A stretch of 64,000 nt of DNA from BAIKAL-G1 sp943369525 (GTDB lineage Bacteria > Cyanobacteriota > Cyanobacteriia > PCC-6307 > Cyanobiaceae): NCBI GenBank assembly GCA_943369525.1, contig CALRNL020000009.1, positions 70,435-134,434 on the forward strand, in the 5' to 3' direction. Positions 34,001 to 43,041 of the stretch are shown here, one piece after another. Numbering within the stretch: the first letter of the stretch is position 1; the number at the start of each line of letters is the position of its first letter. Below the pieces are notes generated by a model. It searched no databases. It was not told the DNA's origin and saw nothing but the letters and a program-made list of their open reading frames with translations. Position numbers and translations under genes: made by a program.

Positions 34001-34226
34001 TGGACGACTGGCGGGACCCTAGGCAAGGGCTGGCGCCAACTCAAGCGCCGCCAGGGAGGGGTCTCCGAACCCCAAAGCTGGGGGCCTGGACCTTTGCCGG
34101 TGCCCGCTTTGGGGCGCTGGCCAGCCTGCCCTTTCGATGGCGTGCCCGCCAGCCGGCAGGGCTGGAGGGTCGCTGCCAGAGTTCGCGGAACCAGGACAGC
34201 CCCTGGGCGCAGGAGCAGGGACCCGG

Positions 34227-35444
34227 GTGGCGATTGTCGTGTTGCAGGGGTTGGGGCTGGTCGCCTGTCTGGGCCTGGGCTTGATGCTGCTGTTGCTTGA
34301 ACTGCAGCTGGGCCGGGCCCCGCGCCTGGGTCCCAACCCCGATGCCGGCCCCCTGGAGGCGTCGTTCCTGCGGCTGGTGATTCCCGTTTACAACGAAGAA
34401 AGCAACATCTCCGCCTGCCTCGATGCGGCGCTGGCCAGCCAGGATCCGGGCCTGCCCTGGGAGCTGGTGGTGGCCGATGACAGCTCCAGCGATGCCACGG
34501 TGGCGTTGGCCCAGGATCGGCTCCATGCCGAGCCGCCAGGGGTAGGGCCGGCCCGCCGGCTTCTGGCGGTGGGGCCCCGGCCCGGGGGGGAACGCTGGTG
34601 CGGCAAGAACTGGCCCGCCAGCCAGGCGGCGGCCCTGGAGTGGCCCGCCGGTGATCCAAGCCAGCAGTGGCTGCTATTCATTGATGCCGATGTGCGGCTC
34701 GAAGCCGCTGCCCTGATGTCGGTGCTGCAGGAGGTGGCGGCGGCGACCAGGGAGGGAGCGTCCTTGGGCCAGGGGGGGGCGCCGGTGGACCTGCTCACCC
34801 TGGCCCCCAGGCTCGAGTGCGGCTGCCTGGCCGAATGGCTGGTGCAACCGATCGTGGCCTCCCTGCTGGGCCTCGGTTTTCCGCTCAAGCGCAGTAATGA
34901 CCCCGCCGATGCCACCGCCTTTGCCGCCGGCCCCTTCATGCTGTTTCGCCGCAGCGCCTACGAGGCGATCGGCGGCCATCGGGCCGTGGCCGGCGAAGTG
35001 GTCGAAGACCTGGCCCTGGCGGGGGCGATCAAGGCCTCCGGCCATCGCCTGCTCTATCTGTTGGGCATCGATCTTGTGCGGCTGCGCATGTACCAGGATC
35101 TGGAGTCCCTGTGGGAAGGTTGGACCAAAAACTGGTACCTCGGTGTTGATCGCAATCCCTTCAAGGCGATCGGCAGTGCCCTGGTGGTGGTGGGGGGCTT
35201 CAGCCTGCCCTGGTTGCTGCTGCCCTTGGGCCTGGTGGATCGTTCCCTCGGCCTGATTGGGGTGGTGGCGATTGGCTTGCAACTGGCGATTCGCCTTTGG
35301 AGCCGCTGGCGCTTTGGCACGCCGCTGCGGTACTGGTGGCTGGCCTGGCTGGGTGGCTTGCTGATTGGTGCGATCGTGCCGGCGTCGATTTGGAAAACCA
35401 CCACGGGTCAGGGGTGGACCTGGCGGGGGAGATCCTTGGCTTGA
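34227..35444 (+). CDS. GT2 glycosyltransferase, HpnB-like, membrane-bound
   Basis: The protein has an N-terminal span, a catalytic GT-A domain starting LRLVIPVYNEESNISACLDA, the DDSSSDAT sugar-nucleotide motif, WCGKNWPASQAA and the DxD-type FIDADVRLEA. Then come EVVEDLALAGAIKASGH and two or three C-terminal spans. WCGKNWA and the overall plan resemble hopene-associated HpnB and carotenoid-type glycosyltransferases. It transfers sugar to a lipid or isoprenoid in the membrane; the acceptor is unknown. GTG 34227 follows GGAGCAGGG and is preferred to the ORF's earlier start at 34137, giving 405 residues. Confidence 0.78.
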   Translation: MAIVVLQGLGLVACLGLGLMLLLLELQLGRAPRLGPNPDAGPLEASFLRLVIPVYNEESNISACLDAALASQDPGLPWELVVADDSSSDATVALAQDRLHAEPPGVGPARRLLAVGPRPGGERWCGKNWPASQAAALEWPAGDPSQQWLLFIDADVRLEAAALMSVLQEVAAATREGASLGQGGAPVDLLTLAPRLECGCLAEWLVQPIVASLLGLGFPLKRSNDPADATAFAAGPFMLFRRSAYEAIGGHRAVAGEVVEDLALAGAIKASGHRLLYLLGIDLVRLRMYQDLESLWEGWTKNWYLGVDRNPFKAIGSALVVVGGFSLPWLLLPLGLVDRSLGLIGVVAIGLQLAIRLWSRWRFGTPLRYWWLAWLGGLLIGAIVPASIWKTTTGQGWTWRGRSLA

Positions 35445-35566
35445 GGGTTGGCTTTGGGGAGGCTTGGCTTTGGGGAGGCTTGGCTGAGCTGCTTCGACAG
35501 GATTAACGGAGGTGCTCCGTGCATGGATCGCAGAAATTGACCAATCCGATTGGGGCCATTCAGGGT

Positions 35567-36916
35567 TTAGGGCTTGCGCCCCTTCAGCACCAACACCGGA
35601 TTCAACGGCGCCAACCGGGTCCCATCCGCCAAAGGCGCCCCGCGCCAGGCCTGGTGCTGGCTGACGCCAAGGGCAAAGCCCGCCCGCTCCAGCAGGGGGC
35701 GCAGTTCCGCCAAGGCTTCGATCGTGGCCAGGGGGATCACGACCCGGCCCCCTGGCCGCAGCCGCCTGATCACCACCGCCACCACCGCCGCCCGCCCGGA
35801 GCCGCCCCCACCGATCACGACCCGATCGGGATCGGGCAGCTCCGCCAGGGCATCTGGCGCCCGGCCTTCCACCACCCCCGCTGGTGTGACCCCCAGGCGA
35901 TCGGCATTGGCGTGGATCAGGGCGGCTGAACCGCCCCGTTGTTCCAGGGCCCACAGCTCCAGCCCCGGCCGCAGCCGTAGGGCCTCCAGGCCGATCGAGC
36001 CCACGCCGGCCCCCAGGTCCCAGAGCACGCCCGTGGCGGGAAGCTCCAGGTCGGCCAGCACTTGAATCCGCACCTCCCGCTTGGTCATCAGGCCCGGCCG
36101 GTCTGGCAGTTGCAGGAACAGGCCGTCTTCGAGGCCGAACAGGGGCAGGTCGCTCGGGTCGGCGGGAACCTCGGGCGGCTCAGCCACCAGCAGCACCAGG
36201 TGTAGGGGATCCAGGTCTGCGGGCAGGGGCGTTTGGGGGGCGAGCCGCTGCACCCGTTCCGCCGGATGCCCGAGCCTTTCGCACAGCCAAAAGGCATAGC
36301 TGGCCTCCAGCCCGGAGGCCTCCAGCATCGTGCGCACGGCTGCGGCGCCGCCCTGGTGGGGGTCGGTGAGCACGGCCAGGGCGGCGGGGCGCTTCTGCAG
36401 GGCAGCCGCCAGGGGGGCGCTGTCACGGCCATGGAGGCTGAGCCAGCTGGCGTCCTGCCAGGGCCTGCCGATGCGGGCAAAGGCCAGCTGCATCGATGAG
36501 GGCGCCGGCTGGAAGGCCAGGGCACTGGCGCCAAAGCGCTGCAGCAGCAGGCGGCCGATGCCAAACCAGAGGGGATCGCCACTGGCCAGAACCACCGCCC
36601 TTTGACCCGCCGCTCTGGCAGCTTCGAGTTGGCTGAAGGCGGCTTCTGGCTGGTCCGTGGCCACCAGGGCGGGGCAGGCTGTCCCCCCTTCCACCCGCCC
36701 GGCAGCCTGTGCCAATGTCCACCAGGGAGCCAGCTCTGCCAGCAACCGTTTCGGCGCCGCCACCAGGTCGGCCTGGGCCAGCAGGGCCAGGGCCGGCGCC
36801 GCCAGGGAGGCCAAACCGCCCGCATCGGTGCCGATCACCGCAATCGCTGCCGCTTGGGCCTGGGGTTGGGGGTCGGGATTGCTGCTGGTCAGGGGGTGGT
36901 CTGCCACTGGCCCCAT
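35567..36916 (-). CDS. cobL: Precorrin-6Y C5,15-methyltransferase (decarboxylating), CbiE-CbiT fusion
   Basis: A two-domain cobalamin enzyme. The N-terminal CbiE-like part (about 20-210) contains IAVIGTDAGGLASL and LASGDPLWFGIGRLLLQRFG, typical of precorrin methyltransferases. The C-terminal CbiT part (about 260-449) has LWDLGAGVGSIGLEALRL, a class I SAM site, and VVIGGGGSGRA. It methylates C5 and C15 and removes the acetate side-chain carboxyl during corrin synthesis. Start ATG 36916 gives 449 residues; the reading frame extends further upstream but overlaps the divergent small gene. Confidence 0.92.
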   Translation of the reverse strand: MGPVADHPLTSSNPDPQPQAQAAAIAVIGTDAGGLASLAAPALALLAQADLVAAPKRLLAELAPWWTLAQAAGRVEGGTACPALVATDQPEAAFSQLEAARAAGQRAVVLASGDPLWFGIGRLLLQRFGASALAFQPAPSSMQLAFARIGRPWQDASWLSLHGRDSAPLAAALQKRPAALAVLTDPHQGGAAAVRTMLEASGLEASYAFWLCERLGHPAERVQRLAPQTPLPADLDPLHLVLLVAEPPEVPADPSDLPLFGLEDGLFLQLPDRPGLMTKREVRIQVLADLELPATGVLWDLGAGVGSIGLEALRLRPGLELWALEQRGGSAALIHANADRLGVTPAGVVEGRAPDALAELPDPDRVVIGGGGSGRAAVVAVVIRRLRPGGRVVIPLATIEALAELRPLLERAGFALGVSQHQAWRGAPLADGTRLAPLNPVLVLKGRKP

Positions 36917-36947
36917 GATGGTCAGCCGCCGCCCCTGCCCTGCCGCC

Positions 36948-37193
36948 ATGAGTGACCGCCGCCAGCGCATCCATGAGCTGGTGCTGGCCCTATTGGCCCA
37001 GCAGAAGGACCTGGAGCTACTCAATGGCGATGGCACCAGCCTGCCGGCGGCTGATGCGGGCAACTGGTTGGAGCGCAACCGCCGGGTGGTGCTGCGCTAC
37101 CAGGCCCTGGTGCGCTCCGCCGTCACCCTCGATGCCCTGGTGGACCAGGAGGTGGGCGGCAGCCTCCAGGCCCGGGAACCAGGGGCCAGTTGA
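36948..37193 (+). CDS. Small conserved protein divergent from cobL
   Basis: An 81-residue, largely helical protein: MSDRRQRIHELVLALLAQQK, then DLELLNGDGTSLPAAD and RNRRVVLRYQALVRSAVTLD, ending VDQEVGGSLQ. It is leucine-rich and soluble, with a plausible two-helix core. I do not know the family. It starts 31 bases from the cobL start on the opposite strand, so the promoters must overlap. The clean start and charge pattern support a real gene. Confidence 0.6.
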   Translation: MSDRRQRIHELVLALLAQQKDLELLNGDGTSLPAADAGNWLERNRRVVLRYQALVRSAVTLDALVDQEVGGSLQAREPGAS

Positions 37194-37318
37194 GGTTTGG
37201 GCTCTTTGGCTTCTCCGCCACCCCCCCGATGACTAGCGAGGGGGGTGGCGGGTTTGGGCGTTTGCTGATTCAGATTGATTTTTTGACTGATCCTTCAATC
37301 AATCCTTCTACAGATCCT

Positions 37319-37726
37319 TCAGCCTCCCCTGTCTCCATCCTCCAGGCTTTTGGTCACCGTTTCCAGCACGGATTTGCCAACCCCAAGGGCAAGGTCATAG
37401 TCCCTTTGATCAAACAGATCGGCTGGGGCTTCATCGGCATCCGGATAGCGCGTCGCAGTCGTCATCCGGCTCAACGATTTGAGTGGAAGGGCCCTCAGGG
37501 ATTCAACCTCCAGGCCCATGTCTGCCAAGGCATCGACCAGCCGTTCGAGGGAATGGCTGCGGGGAGGCTCCTGGCCCAGGCCGATCAGTAGACCTTTCAG
37601 GGCCTTTTCGGCCGCCTGGGTGCAGTGGTAACAGGCTTGGGCATAGAACTGGCCAGTGCGGGCAAACTCAGCCATGGCCAGGTCGTTTTCGGCTTGCCGG
37701 ATCCAGGCTTGCAACCGGGCTGTCAT
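37319..37726 (-). CDS. HEPN-domain protein (partner of the MNT nucleotidyltransferase)
   Basis: The 135-residue protein (ATG 37726) has the HEPN core RQAENDLAMAEFARTGQFY, ACYHCTQAAEKALKGLLIGL and RSHSLERLVDAL. It belongs to the higher eukaryote/prokaryote nucleotide-binding-domain family found with minimal nucleotidyltransferases. In characterised MNT-HEPN pairs HEPN is an RNase toxin and MNT its AMP-transferring antidote. I do not see an obvious RxxxxH ribonuclease motif here, so the catalytic role is uncertain. The start overlaps the nucleotidyltransferase stop by four bases (ATGA). Confidence 0.82.
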   Translation of the reverse strand: MTARLQAWIRQAENDLAMAEFARTGQFYAQACYHCTQAAEKALKGLLIGLGQEPPRSHSLERLVDALADMGLEVESLRALPLKSLSRMTTATRYPDADEAPADLFDQRDYDLALGVGKSVLETVTKSLEDGDRGG

Positions 37727-38070
37727 CGGCCCTCTGCCCCAGCTAACAGAACGGCATCGCGGCAGATACCCCGCCACAGGGGATCCTCCCCCGCCTGATG
37801 CTGGTGCCAACGGCTGGTTGAGAGGGCAATGACGTCATCTCCCAGGCCCGCCCCCCGCAAGCGATCGGCCAGGGCAACGGCTGCTGCCTGATCGGGGGCT
37901 ACGGCGAGCAGATCAATATCGGAATAGGCATCCCAATCGCCCCGGGCGTAGGAGCCGAAGAGCCAGACCTGCTGGTGGGCGGGATCGCTCAAGAGGGCCT
38001 GGCTGCCCTGCTGCAGTTGGCTGAGGCGCTCCTGGCGCCGCTGGGCACGAATCGCTTGGAAGCTCGCCAT
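37723..38070 (-). CDS. Minimal nucleotidyltransferase (MNT), antitoxin-type
   Basis: The 115-residue product contains the nucleotidyltransferase signature VWLFGSYARGDWDAYSDIDL, with the GSxxxG helix cap and the DxD metal pair (SDIDL). MNT enzymes of MNT-HEPN modules add AMP to HEPN toxins. It is upstream of and overlaps the HEPN gene in the usual MNT-then-HEPN order. The short C-terminus lacks other domains. Confidence 0.87.
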   Translation of the reverse strand: MASFQAIRAQRRQERLSQLQQGSQALLSDPAHQQVWLFGSYARGDWDAYSDIDLLAVAPDQAAAVALADRLRGAGLGDDVIALSTSRWHQHQAGEDPLWRGICRDAVLLAGAEGR

Positions 38071-38224
38071 GAAGAGAGTTTACCCAATCTTTCCTTGGTT
38101 TGGTTGCAGCACTGGCTGGCCGGGCTGACGGGAAGTGCCTAGCCTAAGTTGATGGTTTTTAGGGAGATGATGGGGGGCTAAAGGTGTATCAGCCCTCGGC
38201 ATTGCGCCCTAGTTCGCTCCATAC

Positions 38225-38646
38225 TTAGTCCAATACGAGCACCGTGGATCCATAGTGCTTCAGCTGGCTGTCTGCAGTGAGCAGCAGCATGGGCTCCACT
38301 CGACTTTGGCAAACCAGCAGCCGATCAAAAGGATCCCGGTGAGTACCATCCCGACCAACACCATCCCGGTGAACGCCATCGCTCTCCAAATCGGCCACTG
38401 CAAGCAAATGGACGTTGCTGATTGGCAGCCAACGGAAGCCCTGGAGGGGCACCTGGCGCTCTAGCTCCTGCAGATCCCCTGCAGCCGGCCGATCGAACCT
38501 TTGATGGCCATTTCCCAGAGGGAGGCCTGGCTGATGAAGACTTCAGCTTCCGGAGCCTGGACCCGTTCGATCACCGCCTGGGGCAGTCGCGCATCGCCAT
38601 TGAGCCACCAGAGCAGGAGCTGGGTGTCTAGGAGCAGGCGGGTCAC
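38225..38646 (-). pseudogene. Frameshifted vapC PIN-domain toxin
   Basis: Two adjacent reading frames together make one PIN protein. 38461-38646 encodes MTRLLLDTQLLLWWLNGDAR...ASLWEMAIKGSIGRLQG and ends in a premature TAG. 38225-38452 continues PLQGFRWLPISNVHLLAV...DPFDRLLVCQSRVEPMLLLTADSQL. Adding one G in the run before ATCTGCAGGAG (about 38476-38480) restores GDLQELERQVPLQGF, so a single-base deletion explains the break. Catalytic acids (LLDTQ and DPFDRLL) are present. The DPFDRLL loop is preceded by three extra 15-bp units. The start is GTG at 38646, overlapping vapB. Confidence 0.85.
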
Positions 38647-38873
38647 CGCAAGGCCTCAAACGGGCCATCAAGGGGTGCGTCGAACCCATCGGCCAGCTTG
38701 ATCTGGCCCCGCATGGCGCCAGGCGCTGCAACCGACGGGGCAGGCTTGATCCAGGGAACCAGGCGCGCGATCGGCACGCCGGAGCGGCCGATCACCACCT
38801 CCTGGCCCTGTTCCACTTCCTGCAGCAACTGGGAGAGGTGGGTTTTGGCCTGGTGGACGTTGACCACTTCCAT
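38643..38873 (-). CDS. Phd/VapB-type antitoxin for the broken vapC
   Basis: The 76-residue protein (ATG 38873) starts MEVVNVHQAKTHLSQLLQEV, then EQGQEVVIGRSGVPIARLVP, the Phd/YefM-type DNA-binding domain. A Pro/Ala-rich tail (PGAMRGQIKLADGFDAPL) would wrap the PIN toxin. The stop overlaps the vapC GTG start (GTGA), as normal for a co-translated module. The antitoxin looks intact although its toxin is frameshifted. Confidence 0.87.
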   Translation of the reverse strand: MEVVNVHQAKTHLSQLLQEVEQGQEVVIGRSGVPIARLVPWIKPAPSVAAPGAMRGQIKLADGFDAPLDGPFEALR

Positions 38874-38936
38874 GGTGGCTCCCAATGAACTAAGTCCTAG
38901 TCCAGTCAAGGGTGCTTTCCCCGGGGTCGTCCTGGC

Positions 38937-39698
38937 TCAGAGGCGCGTCAGCAGCTCATGGCTGGCGGAGAGCCAGGCGCCGGTGGCGTCATAGCGGCGG
39001 ATCAGGCGCTCCATTCGGCCGGGGGCCACCAGCCAGCCGCCCTCCAGCACGAAGGCTTCCCGGTGGCTGATCTGCTGGGGCAGACGCACAAAACCGCCAT
39101 CGGGCAACAGCCTTAGCGCCTGGATCTCTGCAGCCCCGATCTCGATTTGGCTGTCGCTGTGATCGGGTTCGGGCCAGGTGGCGCTGATCGTGGCCGAGCG
39201 ACCTTGCCAACGGCCCAGGAGCTGGTCAGCCGTGGTGGGGGGATTTTCGCTGGCACCACTGCCGGCGCGGAATTCCCGGATCAGCACCAGCTCGTCAAAC
39301 GCTCCGGCCGGCGCATAAAGCTGCACCAACCGGTGGCGCCGGTTGCCATGGATAAAGCCGAATTCACCGCCAAACACCGTGTTCGGCGCCACCTGCATCG
39401 ACCCCTTGTTGAAGGATCCCGACTCAAAAAAAACCACCTGATTGCCCAGGTTGCGGTAGTCCTGCTCGATGGCGCGGGTCGGCTCACCAGCCCCCTCGCC
39501 AGGGCCACCGCCGGCTGCGACCGGGGTGCCCGGGCTCCAGCGTTGAAAGGTGAAGCGCACAGGGCCATCGCCCTCACCGCGGGCCAGGGTTAACACCGAA
39601 GGAGACGGCTGCTGCAGGAGTCCCGCAGCCGTGATGGTGGTGAAGCTGCCGCGCCACTCGCCCAGGTTGCCAAGGAAGTTGTCCCACTTGCTGGCCAT
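38937..39698 (-). CDS. DUF3598 family protein (lipocalin-like fold expected)
   Basis: The 253-residue protein begins WDNFLGNLGEWRGSFTTITAAG and continues LLQQPSPSVLTLARGEG, the pattern of DUF3598, a family found in cyanobacteria and plastids and thought to adopt a lipocalin-like barrel. Later segments FGFIHGNRRHRLVQLY and LGRWQGRSATISATWPEP support two related barrel halves. Role unknown; related folds bind pigments or lipids. It sits alone between two toxin-antitoxin loci. Confidence 0.75.
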   Translation of the reverse strand: MASKWDNFLGNLGEWRGSFTTITAAGLLQQPSPSVLTLARGEGDGPVRFTFQRWSPGTPVAAGGGPGEGAGEPTRAIEQDYRNLGNQVVFFESGSFNKGSMQVAPNTVFGGEFGFIHGNRRHRLVQLYAPAGAFDELVLIREFRAGSGASENPPTTADQLLGRWQGRSATISATWPEPDHSDSQIEIGAAEIQALRLLPDGGFVRLPQQISHREAFVLEGGWLVAPGRMERLIRRYDATGAWLSASHELLTRL

Positions 39699-40008
39699 GG
39701 CCGATCGGAAGCAATGGGGCGAGGGTAGGCAGGGAGATCTTGGGGGCGGGCGGGCCCATGGGGAGGGAGCAGGGTCCTGGGGTCGGTTGAATCGAAAGCC
39801 ATCGCAGTTGCTGCATGGCTCGGCCGTGTGCCACGACCTGCCGATTGGCCATTTCGTTGGCCTGTTCCAGGCGACTCGTGGTCGACTTAGCTACGGCGCC
39901 CAGCAGGTGCTGGTCCCCAGGGTGCAGGCCACCAGGCCAGCCAGTGGATTGAGAGTCCGGAGCCGCTTCGGGATTCCCAAAGCGTCCCAACCTCGGCAAA
40001 ATGGAACG
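39699..40008. other. Intergenic, nothing recognised
   Basis: About 310 bases between the divergent DUF3598 gene and the second MNT gene. Overlapping frames exist on both strands but show no family motif. Confidence 0.3.
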
Positions 40009-40359
40009 ATGGCGTTACCCCCATCCCAGCGGGCCCATGGGAGCGAACCCCGGATCGATGCGATCGTGGCCGGCATCGCTGCAGCCATTCCAGAAGCCCA
40101 GGTGCGGTTATTTGGATCGCGGGCCAGGGGAACAGCCCATGCCGACTCGGACCTGGACCTGTTAATCACGGTGCCGGACCAGTGGTTGGCTACCCACGAT
40201 CGCGTTCGCGTGTTGGGTTCCCTTTGGCGTCAATGGTCTAGCAGCCAGCTGCCCCTTGACCTGCTGCTCTATTCCGAAAGCGAGATTGACCAACGACAGC
40301 AGTATCGTGGTGCGGTGACAACCCAGGCTTACCTGGAGGGCATTGTGCTCTATGGCTGA
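40009..40359 (+). CDS. Minimal nucleotidyltransferase (second MNT locus)
   Basis: From ATG 40009 the 116-residue product carries VRLFGSRARGTAHADSDLDLLITV, with the GSxxxG and DxD motifs of minimal nucleotidyltransferases, and QLPLDLLLYSESEI with the third acidic position. It overlaps the following HEPN reading frame by eight bases. It is only distantly similar to the first MNT (37723-38070), so the two loci were probably acquired separately. Confidence 0.85.
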   Translation: MALPPSQRAHGSEPRIDAIVAGIAAAIPEAQVRLFGSRARGTAHADSDLDLLITVPDQWLATHDRVRVLGSLWRQWSSSQLPLDLLLYSESEIDQRQQYRGAVTTQAYLEGIVLYG

Positions 40360-40657
40360 CGCCGATGCGTTGCGCTATCTGCGGATTGCCAAGGCCGATC
40401 TCTTAGGGGCACGGCGCATGCTTGATCTTTCTGGATTTCGGGACAGCAGCATTGGCTTCCTGTTGCAGTAGGCCTGCGAAAAATCCTGCAAAAGTTGGAT
40501 CCATTCCTCTGGTGGCATGGCTCCCTTCACCCACGATCTCGTGGCACTGATGGACTGGCTCCAACAGGCAGGAGCCGACACCAGTGCCTTTGCCAGCCTT
40601 GCCGATCTCAGCTTCTTTGCGGTTCAGTGCCGCTATGACGACAATGTGGAGATCTAA
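40352..40657 (+). pseudogene. HEPN-domain gene interrupted by an amber codon
   Basis: From ATG 40352 the frame reads MADADALRYLRIAKADLLGA, then SIGFLLQ, a TAG stop at 40469-40471, then ACEKSCKSWIHSSGGMAPFT, HDLVALMDWLQQAG and FAVQCRYDDN, ending at TAA 40657. Without the stop it is a complete ~101-residue HEPN protein, and the expected codon is CAG (LLQQA is the family pattern). The partner MNT gene is intact. It is either an inactivated toxin or a sequencing error. Confidence 0.82.
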
Positions 40658-41150
40658 CCGCCCGATTGGCGATCTGTCATCATGATAGCTGGGGCGCTGC
40701 TGGCCAAGGCAGAGAGACAGTTAAAGGACGGCTAAGTTCATGCTCCGATCTGGCTAGGAAGGCTCACCAGTGGCATCAACTAACTAACCATCGGCAGGCC
40801 TTGGTCTTGCAATCAACCAACAATCCAACCCATTGTTACCAACCCCCACTGTCTTGATTGATCCCTTGGCTGCCAACTCCTAGCCAGTGGGGCGTGCCCC
40901 TAGCCGTCCCAATCTGCGTAGGCAGCGGCAGCGCCTGGGGCTCCAGGGCATGGCGGGCGACCAGCATCCCTAAAATGTGGCGTTCCGCGGCACTGGGGCA
41001 TGGTGAGGTCATTGACATTGTGAGGACTTCCCCCCTTAGCCCCATCCCCCGCATGTCAGTTCGTTTGAGGCCGATGCCGCTTGCTTGGCCTAGGGCCCAC
41101 AGTGGGCAGAACAATCGTGGGCCGAACCGAGCCCAGCAGTCCTTCAGGCC
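40658..41150. other. Intergenic region, no gene recognised
   Basis: About 490 bases downstream of the broken HEPN gene. On the minus strand near 40840-41010 an open stretch reads SAAERHILGMLVARHALEPQ, but the frame continues through the methyltransferase gene on the other strand and matches no family I know. It may be degraded DNA. Confidence 0.3.
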
Positions 41151-42710
41151 ATGACGCTTCGCCACGGCTATTTCACGGGAGCCGGCTACACCTATGACGC
41201 CCAAAGTGAACCCTCCCCCGAACGGCTGGCCTTCCTGGCGCTGCTGAACCGGCACCGGCCCCCGGAGGTCTGCGGGCCCTTCCAGTTGCTTGAGCTCGGT
41301 TGCGGCCAGGGCTACAACCTCTGCCTGCAGGCGGCGAACTATCCCCAGGCCCGCTTCCTCGGCATCGACTTCAACGCCGAGCACATCGCCCACGCCCGCT
41401 CCCTGGCGGCGGCCAGCGGCCTGGTGAATGTGCGCTTTGAGCAGGCCGATTTCCTCGAGCTGGAGCAGGCCGCAGGCGGCGTGATTGCTTGGGGCGACTT
41501 CGATTTCACCGTGGCCCACGGGATCTTGACCTGGGTCGCCCCGGAGGTCCGCCTTAGCCTGATGCGCCTGGCCGAGCGGGCCCTGCGTCCCGGCGGCCTG
41601 TTTTACGTCTCCTACAACACCCTGCCCGGCTGGCTGCCGATGCTGCCGTTCCAGCACTGCGTCAGCAGCTTGCAGGGCAGCCTCGGGGATGGCCAGCCGG
41701 CGCTCGACGGCGCCCGGGACCTGTTTCAGGGCCTGCGCCAGGCCAATGGCCAGCTTTTTGGCTCCCAGCGGGATCTGGCGCTCCGCCTGGATGGCTTGGC
41801 CAAGCTGGATCCCACCTACCTGCTGCACGAATACAACAACAGCCACTGGCAGCCGCTCTATGCCAACCAGGTGATTGAACCCCTGCGCGAGTTGGGCTTG
41901 GCTTATCTCGGTAGCGCCACCTTGGCCGAGAACTTTGAGGGGCTGCTGCCGGTGCCCTCCCAGCAGCAGATCCAACGCCAGAGCGATCCGGGCCTGCGGG
42001 AGCTGGTGCGCGACCTGCTCACCAACCAGACGTTCCGCCGCGATGTTTATGTGAAGGGGAGGGAGCCCCTCTGGCCCGGGGAGGCGTCAGCCGCCCTTGA
42101 GCAGGTCCGGCTCTGCGGCTTGGTGGATCAAGACGCCCTAGACGACGAGAGCAGTTACCGCTTTCCCCTCGCCTGGGGCGAGATCCAGGCCAACCGCGAC
42201 TGGATTCGGGCCCTGCTCGAGGGCCTGTGGGATGGGCCCCGCTCCCTGGCCGAGCTCGCTGCGTTGCTTCCCGCTGGCACGCCCCAGCCCATGCTCGTGC
42301 TGAACCTGTGCCTCTTGCTGGGCCGCAATGCGGTGGCGCTAGTGCCGGGCGAGCGCGATCGGGGGCCCAGCCAGCGCTTCAACGCCCACATCGGCGCCAG
42401 CGTTGCCGCCGGTGCTCCCTATACCTTCCTGGCCTGCCCCGTGAGCGGCAACCTCCACAGGCTCACCGGGATGGAACTCCTTGCCCTCAACGCCCTCAAC
42501 CAGGGCTGCAGCGAAGCAGGCCTAGCTGGGGCGATCGATGCCGGACTGCGGGCCCTGGATCAAACCATGCTGCGCGATGGCCAGCCCGTGCTGGAGAGCC
42601 AACGCCAAGCCGAACTGGAACGCGTGGCCGACGACTTTCGCCGGCGCCGTCTGCCGCTGCTGCGCCGCCTGGGGGTGCTGGGAACCGGAGCGCCGTCCCA
42701 ACCCGGTTGA
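41151..42710 (+). CDS. SAM methyltransferase with PKMT-type regulatory domain
   Basis: The N-terminal class I methyltransferase domain has the SAM-binding LLELGCGQGYNLCLQAA, GIDFNAEHIAHAR and a GILTWVAPEVR segment. It is followed by YNTLPGWLPMLPFQ, typical of the family annotated as methyltransferase with a regulatory domain (PKMT-like). The middle (about 220-300) is that regulatory domain and a winged-helix-like C-terminal part follows. The substrate is probably a protein lysine, based on characterised rickettsial members, but not shown. Its last ~80 bases recur at 43568-43650 downstream of an inserted VapBC pair. Confidence 0.82.
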   Translation: MTLRHGYFTGAGYTYDAQSEPSPERLAFLALLNRHRPPEVCGPFQLLELGCGQGYNLCLQAANYPQARFLGIDFNAEHIAHARSLAAASGLVNVRFEQADFLELEQAAGGVIAWGDFDFTVAHGILTWVAPEVRLSLMRLAERALRPGGLFYVSYNTLPGWLPMLPFQHCVSSLQGSLGDGQPALDGARDLFQGLRQANGQLFGSQRDLALRLDGLAKLDPTYLLHEYNNSHWQPLYANQVIEPLRELGLAYLGSATLAENFEGLLPVPSQQQIQRQSDPGLRELVRDLLTNQTFRRDVYVKGREPLWPGEASAALEQVRLCGLVDQDALDDESSYRFPLAWGEIQANRDWIRALLEGLWDGPRSLAELAALLPAGTPQPMLVLNLCLLLGRNAVALVPGERDRGPSQRFNAHIGASVAAGAPYTFLACPVSGNLHRLTGMELLALNALNQGCSEAGLAGAIDAGLRALDQTMLRDGQPVLESQRQAELERVADDFRRRRLPLLRRLGVLGTGAPSQPG

Positions 42711-42795
42711 TCGCGGCAGGCTTGGGGCGCTGGCCCAGGAGTGCGCAACCAGAATGGATCCATAATGGTTCCATACCCAACTGCTGGCTGGTGGG

Positions 42796-43041
42796 ATGGC
42801 CAAAACCCTCACGCTCAAGAACCTGCCCGAAGCCCTGCATGCGCGCCTCAGCGCCGCTGCCAGGCACCATCGCCGCAGCCTCAACAACGAAGCCATCGTC
42901 TGCCTGGAGGCGGGTCTTGCCGCCGGATCCGTTCCTGTGCAGGACCGCTTGCGTGAGATCCGCGGCTTACGGCAAACGCTCGGTACTAGCGATTTTGAGC
43001 CGAACGAGATCGAAGCCTTCAAGGCTGAGGGCCGCCCATGA
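42796..43041 (+). CDS. FitA-like ribbon-helix-helix antitoxin
   Basis: The 81-residue protein starts MAKTLTLKNLPEALHARLSA, followed by AARHHRRSLNNEAIVCLEAG. This is the classic Arc/FitA-type RHH DNA-binding domain seen in VapB antitoxins, with a C-terminal tail for toxin binding. The stop overlaps the PIN gene start by four bases (ATGA), so the pair is translationally coupled. Confidence 0.9.
   Translation: MAKTLTLKNLPEALHARLSAAARHHRRSLNNEAIVCLEAGLAAGSVPVQDRLREIRGLRQTLGTSDFEPNEIEAFKAEGRP

Noticed and set aside
40836..41975. 379-codon minus-strand frame
   Set aside because: It lies mostly antisense to the methyltransferase gene (41151-42710). Only its last ~60 codons fall in a gap and they match no family.
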